Below the pieces are notes generated by a model. The model saw only the letters and a program-made list of their open reading frames with translations, had not been told where the DNA came from and searched no databases. A stretch of DNA of 64,000 bases. It comes from Bin34 sp965116185 (GTDB lineage Bacteria > Chloroflexota > Anaerolineae > Caldilineales > Caldilineaceae). Made by a program: the position numbers and the translations under genes. Below are positions 52,993 to 61,264 of this stretch, in pieces; positions within the stretch are counted from its first letter, which is position 1, and every line of letters starts with the position of its first letter. The DNA lies in the NCBI GenBank assembly GCA_965116185.1, contig OZ220492.1:558001-622000 (forward strand), read 5' to 3'.

Positions 52993-53709
52993 ATGCCCAA
53001 GCGCAGCCGTCGGTACAAGCAGGCCTATGCGGGCATTGACCGCGGACAGGTCTATGCGCCGGCAGAAGCTCTGACACTCGTCAAGGACAGGGCCTCTGCT
53101 CGCTTTAACGAAACCATTGAAATGCACCTCAGCACCACCCTGGATCCACGGAAGGCGGATCAGCAGCTGCGTGGCGTCGTTACGTTGCCTCATGGCACGG
53201 GCCGCACCGTGCGTATTTTGGTCTTTGCCGGCCCTGATGGGATCGCGCTCGCGGAACAGGCCGGAGCCGATTTCGTGGGTGGGGAAGAACTAGCTGCCCA
53301 AATTCAAGGGGGTTGGATGGACTTTGATGTAGTCCTGGCTACGCCCGACATGATGCGTGTGGTAGGTCGCCTGGGACGTATTCTGGGGCCTCGTGGCCTG
53401 ATGCCTAGCCCCAAGGCGGGAACCATCGTGAACGCGGATGACCTGTCGCGCATCATTGAGGAGACGCGCAAGGGGCGGGTGGAGTATAGGATCGATCGCA
53501 CGGCCAATATCCACACCCCGATCGGTAAAGCTAGCTTCAGCACGGACCAGCTGAAGGAAAACATGGCCGCGCTCATGTCCGCTACAATGTCCGCCAAGCC
53601 TAGCTCAGTTAAAGGTATCTTTATCCAAAAGGTCGCGTTGGCTTCTACCATGGGACCCGGTGTGCTGGTAGATGTGGCACAAGCCACTAGCATGCAGACC
53701 GATACCTAG
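52993..53709 (+). CDS. rplA: 50S ribosomal protein L1
   Basis: 238 residues from the ATG at 52993, 49 bases after rplK; the frame extends further upstream into rplK but MPKRSRRYKQAY is the normal start. ETIEMHLSTTLDPRKADQQLRG, LPHGTGR and GRILGPRGLMPSPKAGTI are signatures. It forms the mobile L1 stalk and usually autoregulates the rplKA mRNA. Confidence 0.97.
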   Translation: MPKRSRRYKQAYAGIDRGQVYAPAEALTLVKDRASARFNETIEMHLSTTLDPRKADQQLRGVVTLPHGTGRTVRILVFAGPDGIALAEQAGADFVGGEELAAQIQGGWMDFDVVLATPDMMRVVGRLGRILGPRGLMPSPKAGTIVNADDLSRIIEETRKGRVEYRIDRTANIHTPIGKASFSTDQLKENMAALMSATMSAKPSSVKGIFIQKVALASTMGPGVLVDVAQATSMQTDT

Positions 53710-53769
53710 CGCACGCCACTCCCGTTTTTTGGTATAGGCCCTATCCATGGATTAGGATGCTTTAACGAC

Positions 53770-53900
53770 AACGTGACCGTTGTCTGGCCGAAGACCACAG
53801 GTGGCCTTGTGCCTTAATGTCCTGACTGGGCTCCTGTTGAGGCGTTGCACGGACAGATGCCCGTGTATCCCTATTACGGGGAGACATGAGGTGCTATCCT
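53770..53900 (+). ncRNA. Ribosomal protein L10 leader
   Basis: The 258-base gap between rplA and rplJ contains GGCCGAAGACCACAGGTGGCC (around 53787-53806), the conserved kink-turn segment of the L10 leader to which the L10-(L12) complex binds. GC-rich hairpins and then a terminator follow. It would stop rplJL transcription or translation when L10 is in excess. Confidence 0.75.
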
Positions 53901-53903
53901 ATT

Positions 53904-53943
53904 GCCCTGTTGTGTTTCCGGCGAGCGCAGCGGGGCTTTTTTT
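53904..53943 (+). terminator. Attenuator terminator in the rplJ leader
   Basis: An 11-base-pair stem (53904-53914 with 53926-53936, GCCCTGTTGTG against CGCAGCGGGGC, with some G-T pairs) and an 11-base loop, followed directly by seven T. It ends 25 bases before the rplJ ATG, so it must be read through for L10 to be made. It fits feedback control by the upstream L10-binding site. Confidence 0.8.
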
Positions 53944-53967
53944 GTGGGCCAAAGTAGGAGAAGCCGG

Positions 53968-54528
53968 ATGCCCATTAGCCGCACTAAAAAGGAGGAACTG
54001 GTTGCCCTCTACAGCGATCTGATCGCCGAGGCTTCCGCCCTCGTTTTCACTGACAGCACGGGAACCTCTGTCGGCCAGATGCAAACGCTGCGTCGGCGCC
54101 TCCGGACTGTTGATGCCCGGTTTATGATTGTGAAAAATCGGCTACTGCGTATTGCCCTGGAAGCTGCGGGCGTGGATGCAACATCGGAGACTTTCACGGG
54201 ACCTATGTCGGTTCTGTTCACATCCGATGACATCGGCAGTTCCGTCACGGAACTGAAGAGTTTCGTACGGGAAGACTTACCCAATAACCATCCCTTTCGC
54301 ATCACCGGGGGGGTGCTGGGGCGCCAGGTCCTGGATGCGGACGCAGCGGCGGATCTCTCATCGCTGCCTACCATGGCTGAAATTCAGGCCAAACTGCTGG
54401 GTACTCTTGGAGCCCCGAGTCGCGATCTGGTGCGGATGGTGGATGCGGTACCCCATGCGGTCTACCGCACACTCGGAGCTCCGGCCCGTGATCTGGGAGC
54501 TGTGCTGTTAGCGCACTCACAGTCGTGA
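53968..54528 (+). CDS. rplJ: 50S ribosomal protein L10
   Basis: 186 residues from the ATG at 53968, which has AGGAG seven bases upstream; an open frame from 53902 covers the attenuator and is not coding. MPISRTKKEELVALYSDLI and MIVKNRLLRIALEAAG are typical. The C-terminal helix binds L7/L12 dimers. It is followed by rplL after 80 bases. Confidence 0.96.
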   Translation: MPISRTKKEELVALYSDLIAEASALVFTDSTGTSVGQMQTLRRRLRTVDARFMIVKNRLLRIALEAAGVDATSETFTGPMSVLFTSDDIGSSVTELKSFVREDLPNNHPFRITGGVLGRQVLDADAAADLSSLPTMAEIQAKLLGTLGAPSRDLVRMVDAVPHAVYRTLGAPARDLGAVLLAHSQS

Positions 54529-54608
54529 TATCTTGGGAGATTGCCCCGGGCAGTCTCGTTTGACTTGATAATTGTTCATAATGCTAGTTGCAATGAGGAA
54601 AGGACACC

Positions 54609-54992
54609 ATGGCGGACCTGGAAAAGATCAAGAGTGAATTGGATAACCTGACCCTCCTGGAAGCGTCAGAATTGGTCAAGATGCTAGAGGAAGCTTGGGG
54701 TGTCAGTGCCGCGGCCCCGATGGCGATGGCGGCGGCCCTGCCGGCCGGGGGAGCCGCTGCGCCGGTGGAAGAGGAGGAGCAGACGGAATTTGACGTCATG
54801 CTCACGGACATTGGCGCCAAGAAGATCAACGTCATTAAGGCTGTGCGTGCTATCACGGAATTGGGGCTAAAAGAAGCCAAGGCTACAGTGGAAAGTGCGC
54901 CTGTGGCCATTCTGGAAGGCGTTACCAAGGAAGAAGCCGAGGAAGGCAAGGCTAAGTTGGAGGCGGAAGGCGCCAAAGTTGAACTCAAATAG
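54609..54992 (+). CDS. rplL: 50S ribosomal protein L7/L12
   Basis: 127 residues. An N-terminal dimerisation helix (LEKIKSELDNLTLLEASELVKMLEE), the Ala/Pro hinge (AAAPMAMAAALPAGGAAAP), and the conserved C-terminal domain (EFDVMLTDIGAKKINVIKAVR). GAGGAAAGG lies just upstream of the ATG. It is not followed by rpoB as in most bacteria, but by a hairpin and holB. Confidence 0.98.
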   Translation: MADLEKIKSELDNLTLLEASELVKMLEEAWGVSAAAPMAMAAALPAGGAAAPVEEEEQTEFDVMLTDIGAKKINVIKAVRAITELGLKEAKATVESAPVAILEGVTKEEAEEGKAKLEAEGAKVELK

Positions 54993-55036
54993 GAATCATC
55001 CGGATTGCTCTTCTTGGAGGCAGCAATCCACGGTAG

Positions 55037-55067
55037 CAGGTCCGGCTATCTTGAGCAGCCGGACCTG
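55037..55067 (+). terminator. Probable terminator after rplL
   Basis: An 11-base-pair perfect stem CAGGTCCGGCT/AGCCGGACCTG with a nine-base loop, 45 bases after the rplL stop, followed only by TTGG. It ends the ribosomal-protein operon at least partly. Confidence 0.55.
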
Positions 55068-55162
55068 TTGGTCATGGGATGTAACGGGCGAGGCTTCTAG
55101 AACAGGCTTATGGCCAGGGGATGTCGGTCTAATGGAGACTCCTGTCATCTAGGTAGTGCATT

Positions 55163-56266
55163 TTGCTGGCATCCACGTCGCATTTGGCGGCTTCTGATGA
55201 CGAGTCCAGGGGCGAAAGCGCTCATGGTTGGCCCATATTAGGCCACGATTGGGCTGTAGGTTTTCTGCGTAGTATCAGCACACCGGATGCTGCGGGACAG
55301 CGAGAGCGTCTGCGCCATGCCTACCTGTGGCTGGGTGATTCTGCTCTGGGCAAGAGCACGTTGGCCCGTTACTTTGCCAATGTCCTGCTGTGTCCCACGG
55401 TACCTGACCGGGCATGCGGTACCTGTTCCTACTGTCAGGCTTTTCAACATCAGAATCATCCTGACTTTCTGCTAGTGGAACCGGTGGATGGCCAGGGTCA
55501 ACCCGATCGCCACACCGGCCTACTGCGGGTGGAGCAGGCTGAGAGCATACTGCATCACGTCCACCTGCGGCCCTTTCAGAGCACATACCGGATCATTCTC
55601 ATTCGGGATATGCACCTGGCGCATCCGGCTTTCATGAACAAACTCCTGAAGACGTTCGAGGAACCACCTGCGACTGTAATTCTGCTCGCCACTGCCACGG
55701 AAGCCAGCCGTTTGTTGCCCACAATAGTGTCTCGTTGCCAGGTGCTACGGCTGCACCGAGGTCGGCGTACACAGATTCAGGAAGCCCTAACACGGGACTT
55801 TGGCGTTGAAGCGAGCCGCGCCGATCTGCTCGCCCGCCTGGCGGCAGGCCGCATGGGTTGGGCCATTACCAACTGCCAGCAAAACACACTGTGGGCCGAG
55901 CGCCGTACCACCTGTCAGCTACTCACCTCGCTCGTGCAAGGATCCGTGCTGGTGCGGCTGGCGCATGCGGATGAGCTCGCCCGCTCGCAAACAACTAGCC
56001 GGCACGTGATACAAAGCAATATTGAATTCTGGCTTTCGTGGTGGCACGATGTATGGCTTCTGCAGTACAATCAACAGGATGCCTGCATTAATATAGACTG
56101 TAAGGAAGATCTGGAAGCGGCAGCGCGGGCCACCGAGCCGGAGGCTGTAGCCCGATTCCTATATCGTTTGGAACGGGCCTACCACTATGTGCACAGCAAC
56201 GTCAACATGCGTCTAGTACTGACCAATCTGATGTTGCATATGCCGTCGCTGTCGGTTCAGGTCTGA
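55163..56266 (+). CDS. holB: DNA polymerase III subunit delta'
   Basis: Clamp-loader subunit, 367 residues from a TTG at 55163; no ATG or GTG lies near the expected start, so TTG is my choice. Walker-A-like GDSALGKS at 58-65, the zinc cysteines 77, 85, 88 and 91 (CPTVPDRACGTCSYC), LLKTFEEPPATVILL, and the arginine-finger motif TIVSRCQVLRL. It pairs with the PSP1 gene 76 bases downstream, the same order as holB-yaaT in Bacillus. Confidence 0.9.
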   Translation: MLASTSHLAASDDESRGESAHGWPILGHDWAVGFLRSISTPDAAGQRERLRHAYLWLGDSALGKSTLARYFANVLLCPTVPDRACGTCSYCQAFQHQNHPDFLLVEPVDGQGQPDRHTGLLRVEQAESILHHVHLRPFQSTYRIILIRDMHLAHPAFMNKLLKTFEEPPATVILLATATEASRLLPTIVSRCQVLRLHRGRRTQIQEALTRDFGVEASRADLLARLAAGRMGWAITNCQQNTLWAERRTTCQLLTSLVQGSVLVRLAHADELARSQTTSRHVIQSNIEFWLSWWHDVWLLQYNQQDACINIDCKEDLEAAARATEPEAVARFLYRLERAYHYVHSNVNMRLVLTNLMLHMPSLSVQV

Positions 56267-56342
56267 TGGATTCAGTAGAGTTACGTCTCCTCAGGTTGCC
56301 GTAGGCAAATGCCTGGAAGACGAAAGAGTAAGATGAGCCCTT

Positions 56343-57236
56343 ATGACAGCAATCGTGAGTGTACAGTTCAATACCGTCGGCAAGACGTACGATTTTGCCG
56401 CCGATGATTTTCTGGACGTAGTCCGTGATGATTACCTCGTTGTGGAGTCCGAGCGAGGACTTTCCCTGGTGCAGGTGGTGGAACCGCCCCGGCAAACACG
56501 CAAGAAGGCCGGACAGTTCTCGCCTATTCTGCGTCGGGCCACGATATGGGACATGCTGACCCGGGAGCGCCTGACTACACTGGAAGAGGAAGCCGTTGCC
56601 TTGTGCCGTACCCAGGCCAAAGAGCGTGGGTTGGACATCAAGATCCGCAGTTGTCAGTATGACCTAACAGGCGGTTTTCTAACCGTATCGTACACGCAGA
56701 CCGCGTCGCGCCGACACCATGTATCTATACGAAATCTGAGTCGGGATCTGGCCCGTTCCCTTGGCGTGCGGATTGAAATGATACAGATTAGCGATCGGCA
56801 GACAGCCAAGATCCTGGATGGCGTAGGCAAGTGTGGCCGTCAACTATGCTGTACCTCCTGGCTGCGTGAATTCCGCCAACTGGGGATCCGCATGGCCAAG
56901 AACCAGCAGCTGTCCATGAATCCGGACGAGATCTCCGGTGTATGTGGACGTCTCCTGTGCTGTCTCTCCTACGAAGACGAGATGTACCGCAGTCTCACCC
57001 GTGCTCTGCCCAAGGTTGGGGCCAAAGTGGTAACGCCCCAGGGAGCTGGCCGTGTGCGTTACATCTATCCTCTGAAGAAATCCGTTGCAGTCCAGCTTGA
57101 GGGTGATATCCTGGCAGATTTTGGGGTGGATGAATTGCTGCCCCCGAAACGGGAGAGTAGCTGTGGGCCCTGTGGTGGATGTACCCATACCCGACGAGCG
57201 CAGGCACCTTCCCGGCACGACAAGGACGCGTCCTGA
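56343..57236 (+). CDS. PSP1-domain protein (YaaT/RicT-like)
   Basis: 297 residues. The PSP1 C-terminal region is clear: IRNLSRDLARSLGVRIEMIQ and KCGRQLCCTSWLREF. A second CCGxLCCL-type stretch follows (SGVCGRLLCCLSYEDEMY). In Bacillus the homologue is part of the Y-complex (RicA-RicF-RicT) that binds Fe-S clusters and acts in RNA processing. The cysteines here could bind a cluster too. A tail with SSCGPCGGC adds further cysteines. The holB neighbour supports the identification. Confidence 0.88.
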   Translation: MTAIVSVQFNTVGKTYDFAADDFLDVVRDDYLVVESERGLSLVQVVEPPRQTRKKAGQFSPILRRATIWDMLTRERLTTLEEEAVALCRTQAKERGLDIKIRSCQYDLTGGFLTVSYTQTASRRHHVSIRNLSRDLARSLGVRIEMIQISDRQTAKILDGVGKCGRQLCCTSWLREFRQLGIRMAKNQQLSMNPDEISGVCGRLLCCLSYEDEMYRSLTRALPKVGAKVVTPQGAGRVRYIYPLKKSVAVQLEGDILADFGVDELLPPKRESSCGPCGGCTHTRRAQAPSRHDKDAS

Positions 57237-57372
57237 ACAACCCCTACGTGGCTGTCCGACTAACCCAACCCAAGGCGTCCTTCTCTTTCCTACCGATGTC
57301 TACGTGCTGAGCCCATCCCGTACGTGGGACGAGCCTTTGGCCAGGGATTGGTAGTATCCAGCTGGCGGCCAC

Positions 57373-58416
57373 CTAAAGCCCGCGTATCCAGTCAATGCTG
57401 CAGCGCGCACATGTGAGAGTTTCGTAGGGTCCTTGCTGGCCCTGTTCATACAAACACAGCACATGACCGTCAGGGGTCAAGGCCAAATCGGAATAGGCGG
57501 CCGGTCCACTGTGCAGGACCTGATGGTGTGGCCAGGTAATGCCATTATCCATACTCAGCCGCAGGGTTAGATGCCGGCGTGTGGTACTGGCCGGGTTAGC
57601 GAACACTAGCGCGGGCTCCGGGGCGGACAAAGCCAGAATGCTGGCCTGACAGACAGGTTCAATCAGCGTTTCATCCCAGAAGAATTCACCGAAGGTGAGA
57701 CCACCATCGCGGCTGAGGGCTACGGCACGTCGCCTGTCACCCACGTAATTACGGCAATTGATCATGACGTCCCCGTTGGGCAGTTCCGCCACGGCACATT
57801 CGTTGGTACCGTCCCGGACAATACCTCCCACGTGCCAGCTCCGTCCATGATCGTCGCTGTACACCACATGGGAGTGATAGGGATCCCGGTGCCGGTCAAA
57901 ATGTATGCCCACCATGTGGTCACAGGGCACGAGCAGACGTCCCGAACGCAGTTGGATACCATGACCGGGGCCCGTAGCGTACCAGGTCCAGTTGTCCCGT
58001 TTGACCTGGGTGGTCATATCCACAGGTTCGCTCCATGTGGCACCGTCGTCATTGCTTTGGCACAGCCACACGGTACGGGGAGCCTGGCCCTGAATAATAA
58101 GATTTTCCCCGCCATCGGCGCGATTCTGACATAGCCACAACCAGATGGTGCCGGTGTCCTGATCCACCACGGGGCAAGGATTACCACAGGTCATGTTATC
58201 TTCCTGGACGATCACGCGCAGGTCGGACCAGGATTGACCGCTGTCGTCACTGGTACGCAGGACTAGTTCGATCGCACCGGCATCGCTAGGAGAGTGAATA
58301 CGCCCTTCGGCGAAAGCCAGAATGCGGCCCGTCCGGGTGACGGCTAGGGCCGGAATACGAAATGTATGGTACCCATGGGTACCGCTGGTGAACAGAGGCT
58401 CCTGCTGTGATGGCAT
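57373..58416 (-). CDS. Sialidase-like BNR-repeat protein
   Basis: 347 residues, six-bladed propeller of the sialidase (neuraminidase) superfamily. The FRIP motif with the catalytic-type Arg is at 19-22, followed by Asp-box repeats (RTSDDSGQSWSD, SNDDGATWSEP, YSDDHGRSWHV, LSRDGGLTFGE, LSMDNGITWPH). YSDLALTPDGHVLCLYEQG near the end contains the region of the catalytic Tyr/Glu. No signal peptide is visible, so it may be cytoplasmic and act on imported oligosaccharides, or be another glycan hydrolase of the same fold. Confidence 0.87.
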   Translation of the reverse strand: MPSQQEPLFTSGTHGYHTFRIPALAVTRTGRILAFAEGRIHSPSDAGAIELVLRTSDDSGQSWSDLRVIVQEDNMTCGNPCPVVDQDTGTIWLWLCQNRADGGENLIIQGQAPRTVWLCQSNDDGATWSEPVDMTTQVKRDNWTWYATGPGHGIQLRSGRLLVPCDHMVGIHFDRHRDPYHSHVVYSDDHGRSWHVGGIVRDGTNECAVAELPNGDVMINCRNYVGDRRRAVALSRDGGLTFGEFFWDETLIEPVCQASILALSAPEPALVFANPASTTRRHLTLRLSMDNGITWPHHQVLHSGPAAYSDLALTPDGHVLCLYEQGQQGPYETLTCARCSIDWIRGL

Positions 58417-58514
58417 GCGAATCCATTCCTCTCCTAGATATAGGGCGGCGGCGGTGAGATAGCTATCCCATCAGGTGTCAGCATAACACAAAGGGGGCCG
58501 CCTGTGGACGTGTA

Positions 58515-59786
58515 TTACAACAGACGGCGCAGCGCCTGGCGCCAGGCTACGGGCATGCGTCGGCCCAACCGGATCCGGCCAGCACCCAGAAACTGGGCGA
58601 GATCTTGCAAGGCGGCAGCTAGGGCCGAGGCCAGATGCAGATCATGAGTCCGCGCCGGTTCCAGATATAAAGCTTGTACGTGAAACGAAGCCGTTGTACG
58701 GTCCATCCGCGCGTCCATGCGTCCTAGAAAGCCGGTGCCCACCAGTATCGGTAGCACGTAATAGCCGTATGTGCGCTTTGCGGCAGGGACATAGATTTCC
58801 ATAGTGTAATCAAAGTCAAAAAGCTGGCGGGTGCGGCTCCGGTCGCAAATCAGGTTATCAAAGGGTGAGAGGAACACAATCCGTTCGGCTTCTTCATTCC
58901 GGGCTAAGGATGTCAGTGTTGATATATCGTCCTGATGTACGTACCAGGTGCCGGGTAGGGCGCGTGTCGCAGCATCCCGACCTATCTGCACCCGTTGCAG
59001 TATGCCGGCTGTCTCCAGTTCCTGTAGGACTGGTGCAGCATGAGGATAGGCGCGTCGCATGAAGTGATTACGGATCTGGGTGGGCGTGGCTACACCCAAT
59101 GCTCGGATCGCATGCTGCAGACCTATGCGACTCATCTCCCAGGCATCCATCTCCCGGGTATCGGTCGTGTGGGGCAAGCAGCGAGATGTCAGATCCCAAA
59201 CTTTGCGGTTGCCCTGGCGATCCACAACCATAACTTCACCACAGGCGAAGAGATGTTGCAGAAGTTGTGAAACGCTGCGCCCACTGGACCAACCACTGGT
59301 ACGCCAAGGCACGTGCGGTATGTCAAGCACAAAATCGGCAGTGGCCGTAGGGCCGCATTCCTGCAGTTGTGTACGCACGGCCGCCAGCAGCTCCGGATGG
59401 TCGGTGAGCCAAGTGGACAGCCGCACACGTTTTTGACGCACCTGTTCCTTAAAGAGCCGCTTACGATAGAGAAACAAGGGATAATCGTCCATGCACACGA
59501 TGGAGGCGCAGTGAGCCCAATCCTCAAAGAGGATGCGGTCTCGGAAGAGAAGCTCATGCAGCCTTACCGGTGCGAACATACCGATGCGACTCCACAGGAC
59601 CAGGAGTTCTGTACGGGCCACGACCTGAATGGGGTCGATCTGAATGCAGCGCAGCTGGGCCATGACTTGCAGAATGGCTTCCCTGTCCGTGGTTGTGCTC
59701 CGTATCCGGATTGAACCATCTAGCAATTGCTTGCGCAGTGCCAGGCGTCGTGCGGTCTGTAGGGAGATGACGTGAGGCGTAGGCAT
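58515..59786 (-). CDS. YcaQ/AlkX-type winged-helix DNA glycosylase-like protein
   Basis: 423 residues of the HTH_42 family. CIQIDPIQVVARTELLVLWSRIG (residues about 47-69) contains the Gln-x-Asp catalytic-type motif of YcaQ, a DNA glycosylase that unhooks interstrand crosslinks. WAHCASIVCMDDYPLFLYRKRL and VFLSPFDNLICDRSRTRQLFDFDYTMEIYVP are further family stretches. Functional equivalence to YcaQ is likely but not certain. Isolated, minus strand. Confidence 0.86.
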   Translation of the reverse strand: MPTPHVISLQTARRLALRKQLLDGSIRIRSTTTDREAILQVMAQLRCIQIDPIQVVARTELLVLWSRIGMFAPVRLHELLFRDRILFEDWAHCASIVCMDDYPLFLYRKRLFKEQVRQKRVRLSTWLTDHPELLAAVRTQLQECGPTATADFVLDIPHVPWRTSGWSSGRSVSQLLQHLFACGEVMVVDRQGNRKVWDLTSRCLPHTTDTREMDAWEMSRIGLQHAIRALGVATPTQIRNHFMRRAYPHAAPVLQELETAGILQRVQIGRDAATRALPGTWYVHQDDISTLTSLARNEEAERIVFLSPFDNLICDRSRTRQLFDFDYTMEIYVPAAKRTYGYYVLPILVGTGFLGRMDARMDRTTASFHVQALYLEPARTHDLHLASALAAALQDLAQFLGAGRIRLGRRMPVAWRQALRRLL

Positions 59787-59980
59787 GGCGTGGAACCAAC
59801 GGCGAGGCGGGCTCTAGTTAGTGCACAGGAGCAACGTGCGTCCAGCCCCCGCGCCCGTGAGGGCAATCTAACATGGAACGAGAACCGCAAGAGGGATCAG
59901 GGGACAGGAGCATCCAGCCCCCTCAGGGCAGAAGGTATAGTCATTGTGTGCCTTAGTCTTAGCGCCCGTAGCCGATGTAC

Positions 59981-61216
59981 TCAGGCTGTGTCCAACACAT
60001 TGAGCACGGTATTGACTTCGTCCTGCGTGTTATAGTGCAAAAAGCCCACCCGCAATACCCCGCCGCTGTCCTCCACACCCAAAGCCCGGGCGATCTCAAG
60101 GGCATAGAAATTGCCGTCCCAGGCAAAAATGTTGTGGTTTGCCAGATGGGTTGTGAGTTCACGAGGTGTTGTACCCGCTTTACGCAGAGCAAAGGTAGGT
60201 ACGCGATCATGCAGATTGGCCGGGCCGTAGAGACGCATGCCGGGTATGGCCTTCAGGCCTGACAGAAACAAGTGCATCAATTGGGCTTCGTAGTCCTGGA
60301 CGACAGTCCAGGCGGTTGTGATCTGCTCACGGCGTGACGCGGACAGGGCAATGTCGGGATCGGCGGCACTCAGGGAGATGATGTATTCCACACAGGCACA
60401 CACGCCGGCCAGACCTTCAAAATTAGGAGTGCCGATTTCAAACTTGCCCGGAAGTTCCTGTTTCGCGGTCCGTACCTGGTAAACGGGCAGACGATTGAGA
60501 TGGCGTTCCTTGCCAAACAGAACACCGACGTGGGGGCCAAAGTGTTTATAAGCACTGGTGACTAGGAAATCACAATTCAGGGCCTGCACGTCAATGAGAC
60601 GGTGGGGCGCGAAATGCACGGCATCAACATACACCAAGGCTCCCACGGTATGGGCCCACTGTGTGATCTGGGCGATAGGATTAACGGTACCACTAAAGTT
60701 GCTAGCGTAGCCCACTGCCACCAGCTTGGTACGTCGACTCAGCAGGGACTGGAGCTGATCAAGCTGCAGGGAGCAGTCCACTAGATCCGGCTCGATCCAG
60801 TGCACCACCAGCTCACGTTCCTGGGCCATCTGCAGCCAAGGCGCGATATTGGCTTCGTGATCCAGACGGGACAGCACGATCTCGTCCCCGGGGGCCAGGT
60901 TTTGGCCTAGGGACCGGCTGATCTGATAGGTCAGCGAGGTCATATTGGCCCCGAAGACAATTTCGTGCGGTGCGGCGTTGAACAAATCCGCCATCAAATT
61001 ATGGGCTTCCTGCTGAATCTGACCGGTCGCTTGGCTCGTGTCAAACACACCGCCCGTATTGGCGTTGTACCGACTCAAGTATTCCCGCATGGCCATGATG
61101 ACCGGTGTGGGGGTCTGCGAACCGCCAGGTCCGTCACAGAAGATAGCCGTATTCTGATGGTAAATCTCTTGGAGAGCGGGGAATTGACCGCGCACCTCGT
61201 GTAAGGATAGGGGCAA
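59981..61216 (-). CDS. Cysteine desulfurase-like class V aminotransferase
   Basis: 411 residues, PLP enzyme with the Schiff-base lysine at 224 (VTSAYKHFGPH). FCDGPGGSQTPTPVIMAMREYL near the start, EIVFGANMTSLTYQISRSLG and ALVYVDAVHFAPHRLIDV are characteristic of the cysteine desulfurase-like subfamily (VC1184 type). Its members lack a clear link to Fe-S assembly. No iscU or sufB is adjacent. If the strain makes selenoproteins, a selenocysteine-lyase role is possible but unproved. Confidence 0.88.
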   Translation of the reverse strand: MPLSLHEVRGQFPALQEIYHQNTAIFCDGPGGSQTPTPVIMAMREYLSRYNANTGGVFDTSQATGQIQQEAHNLMADLFNAAPHEIVFGANMTSLTYQISRSLGQNLAPGDEIVLSRLDHEANIAPWLQMAQERELVVHWIEPDLVDCSLQLDQLQSLLSRRTKLVAVGYASNFSGTVNPIAQITQWAHTVGALVYVDAVHFAPHRLIDVQALNCDFLVTSAYKHFGPHVGVLFGKERHLNRLPVYQVRTAKQELPGKFEIGTPNFEGLAGVCACVEYIISLSAADPDIALSASRREQITTAWTVVQDYEAQLMHLFLSGLKAIPGMRLYGPANLHDRVPTFALRKAGTTPRELTTHLANHNIFAWDGNFYALEIARALGVEDSGGVLRVGFLHYNTQDEVNTVLNVLDTA

Positions 61217-61264
61217 GGGAAGTTCTTCCTCAGCGTGTGGAAATGGATACGGTTGCAGGGTACA

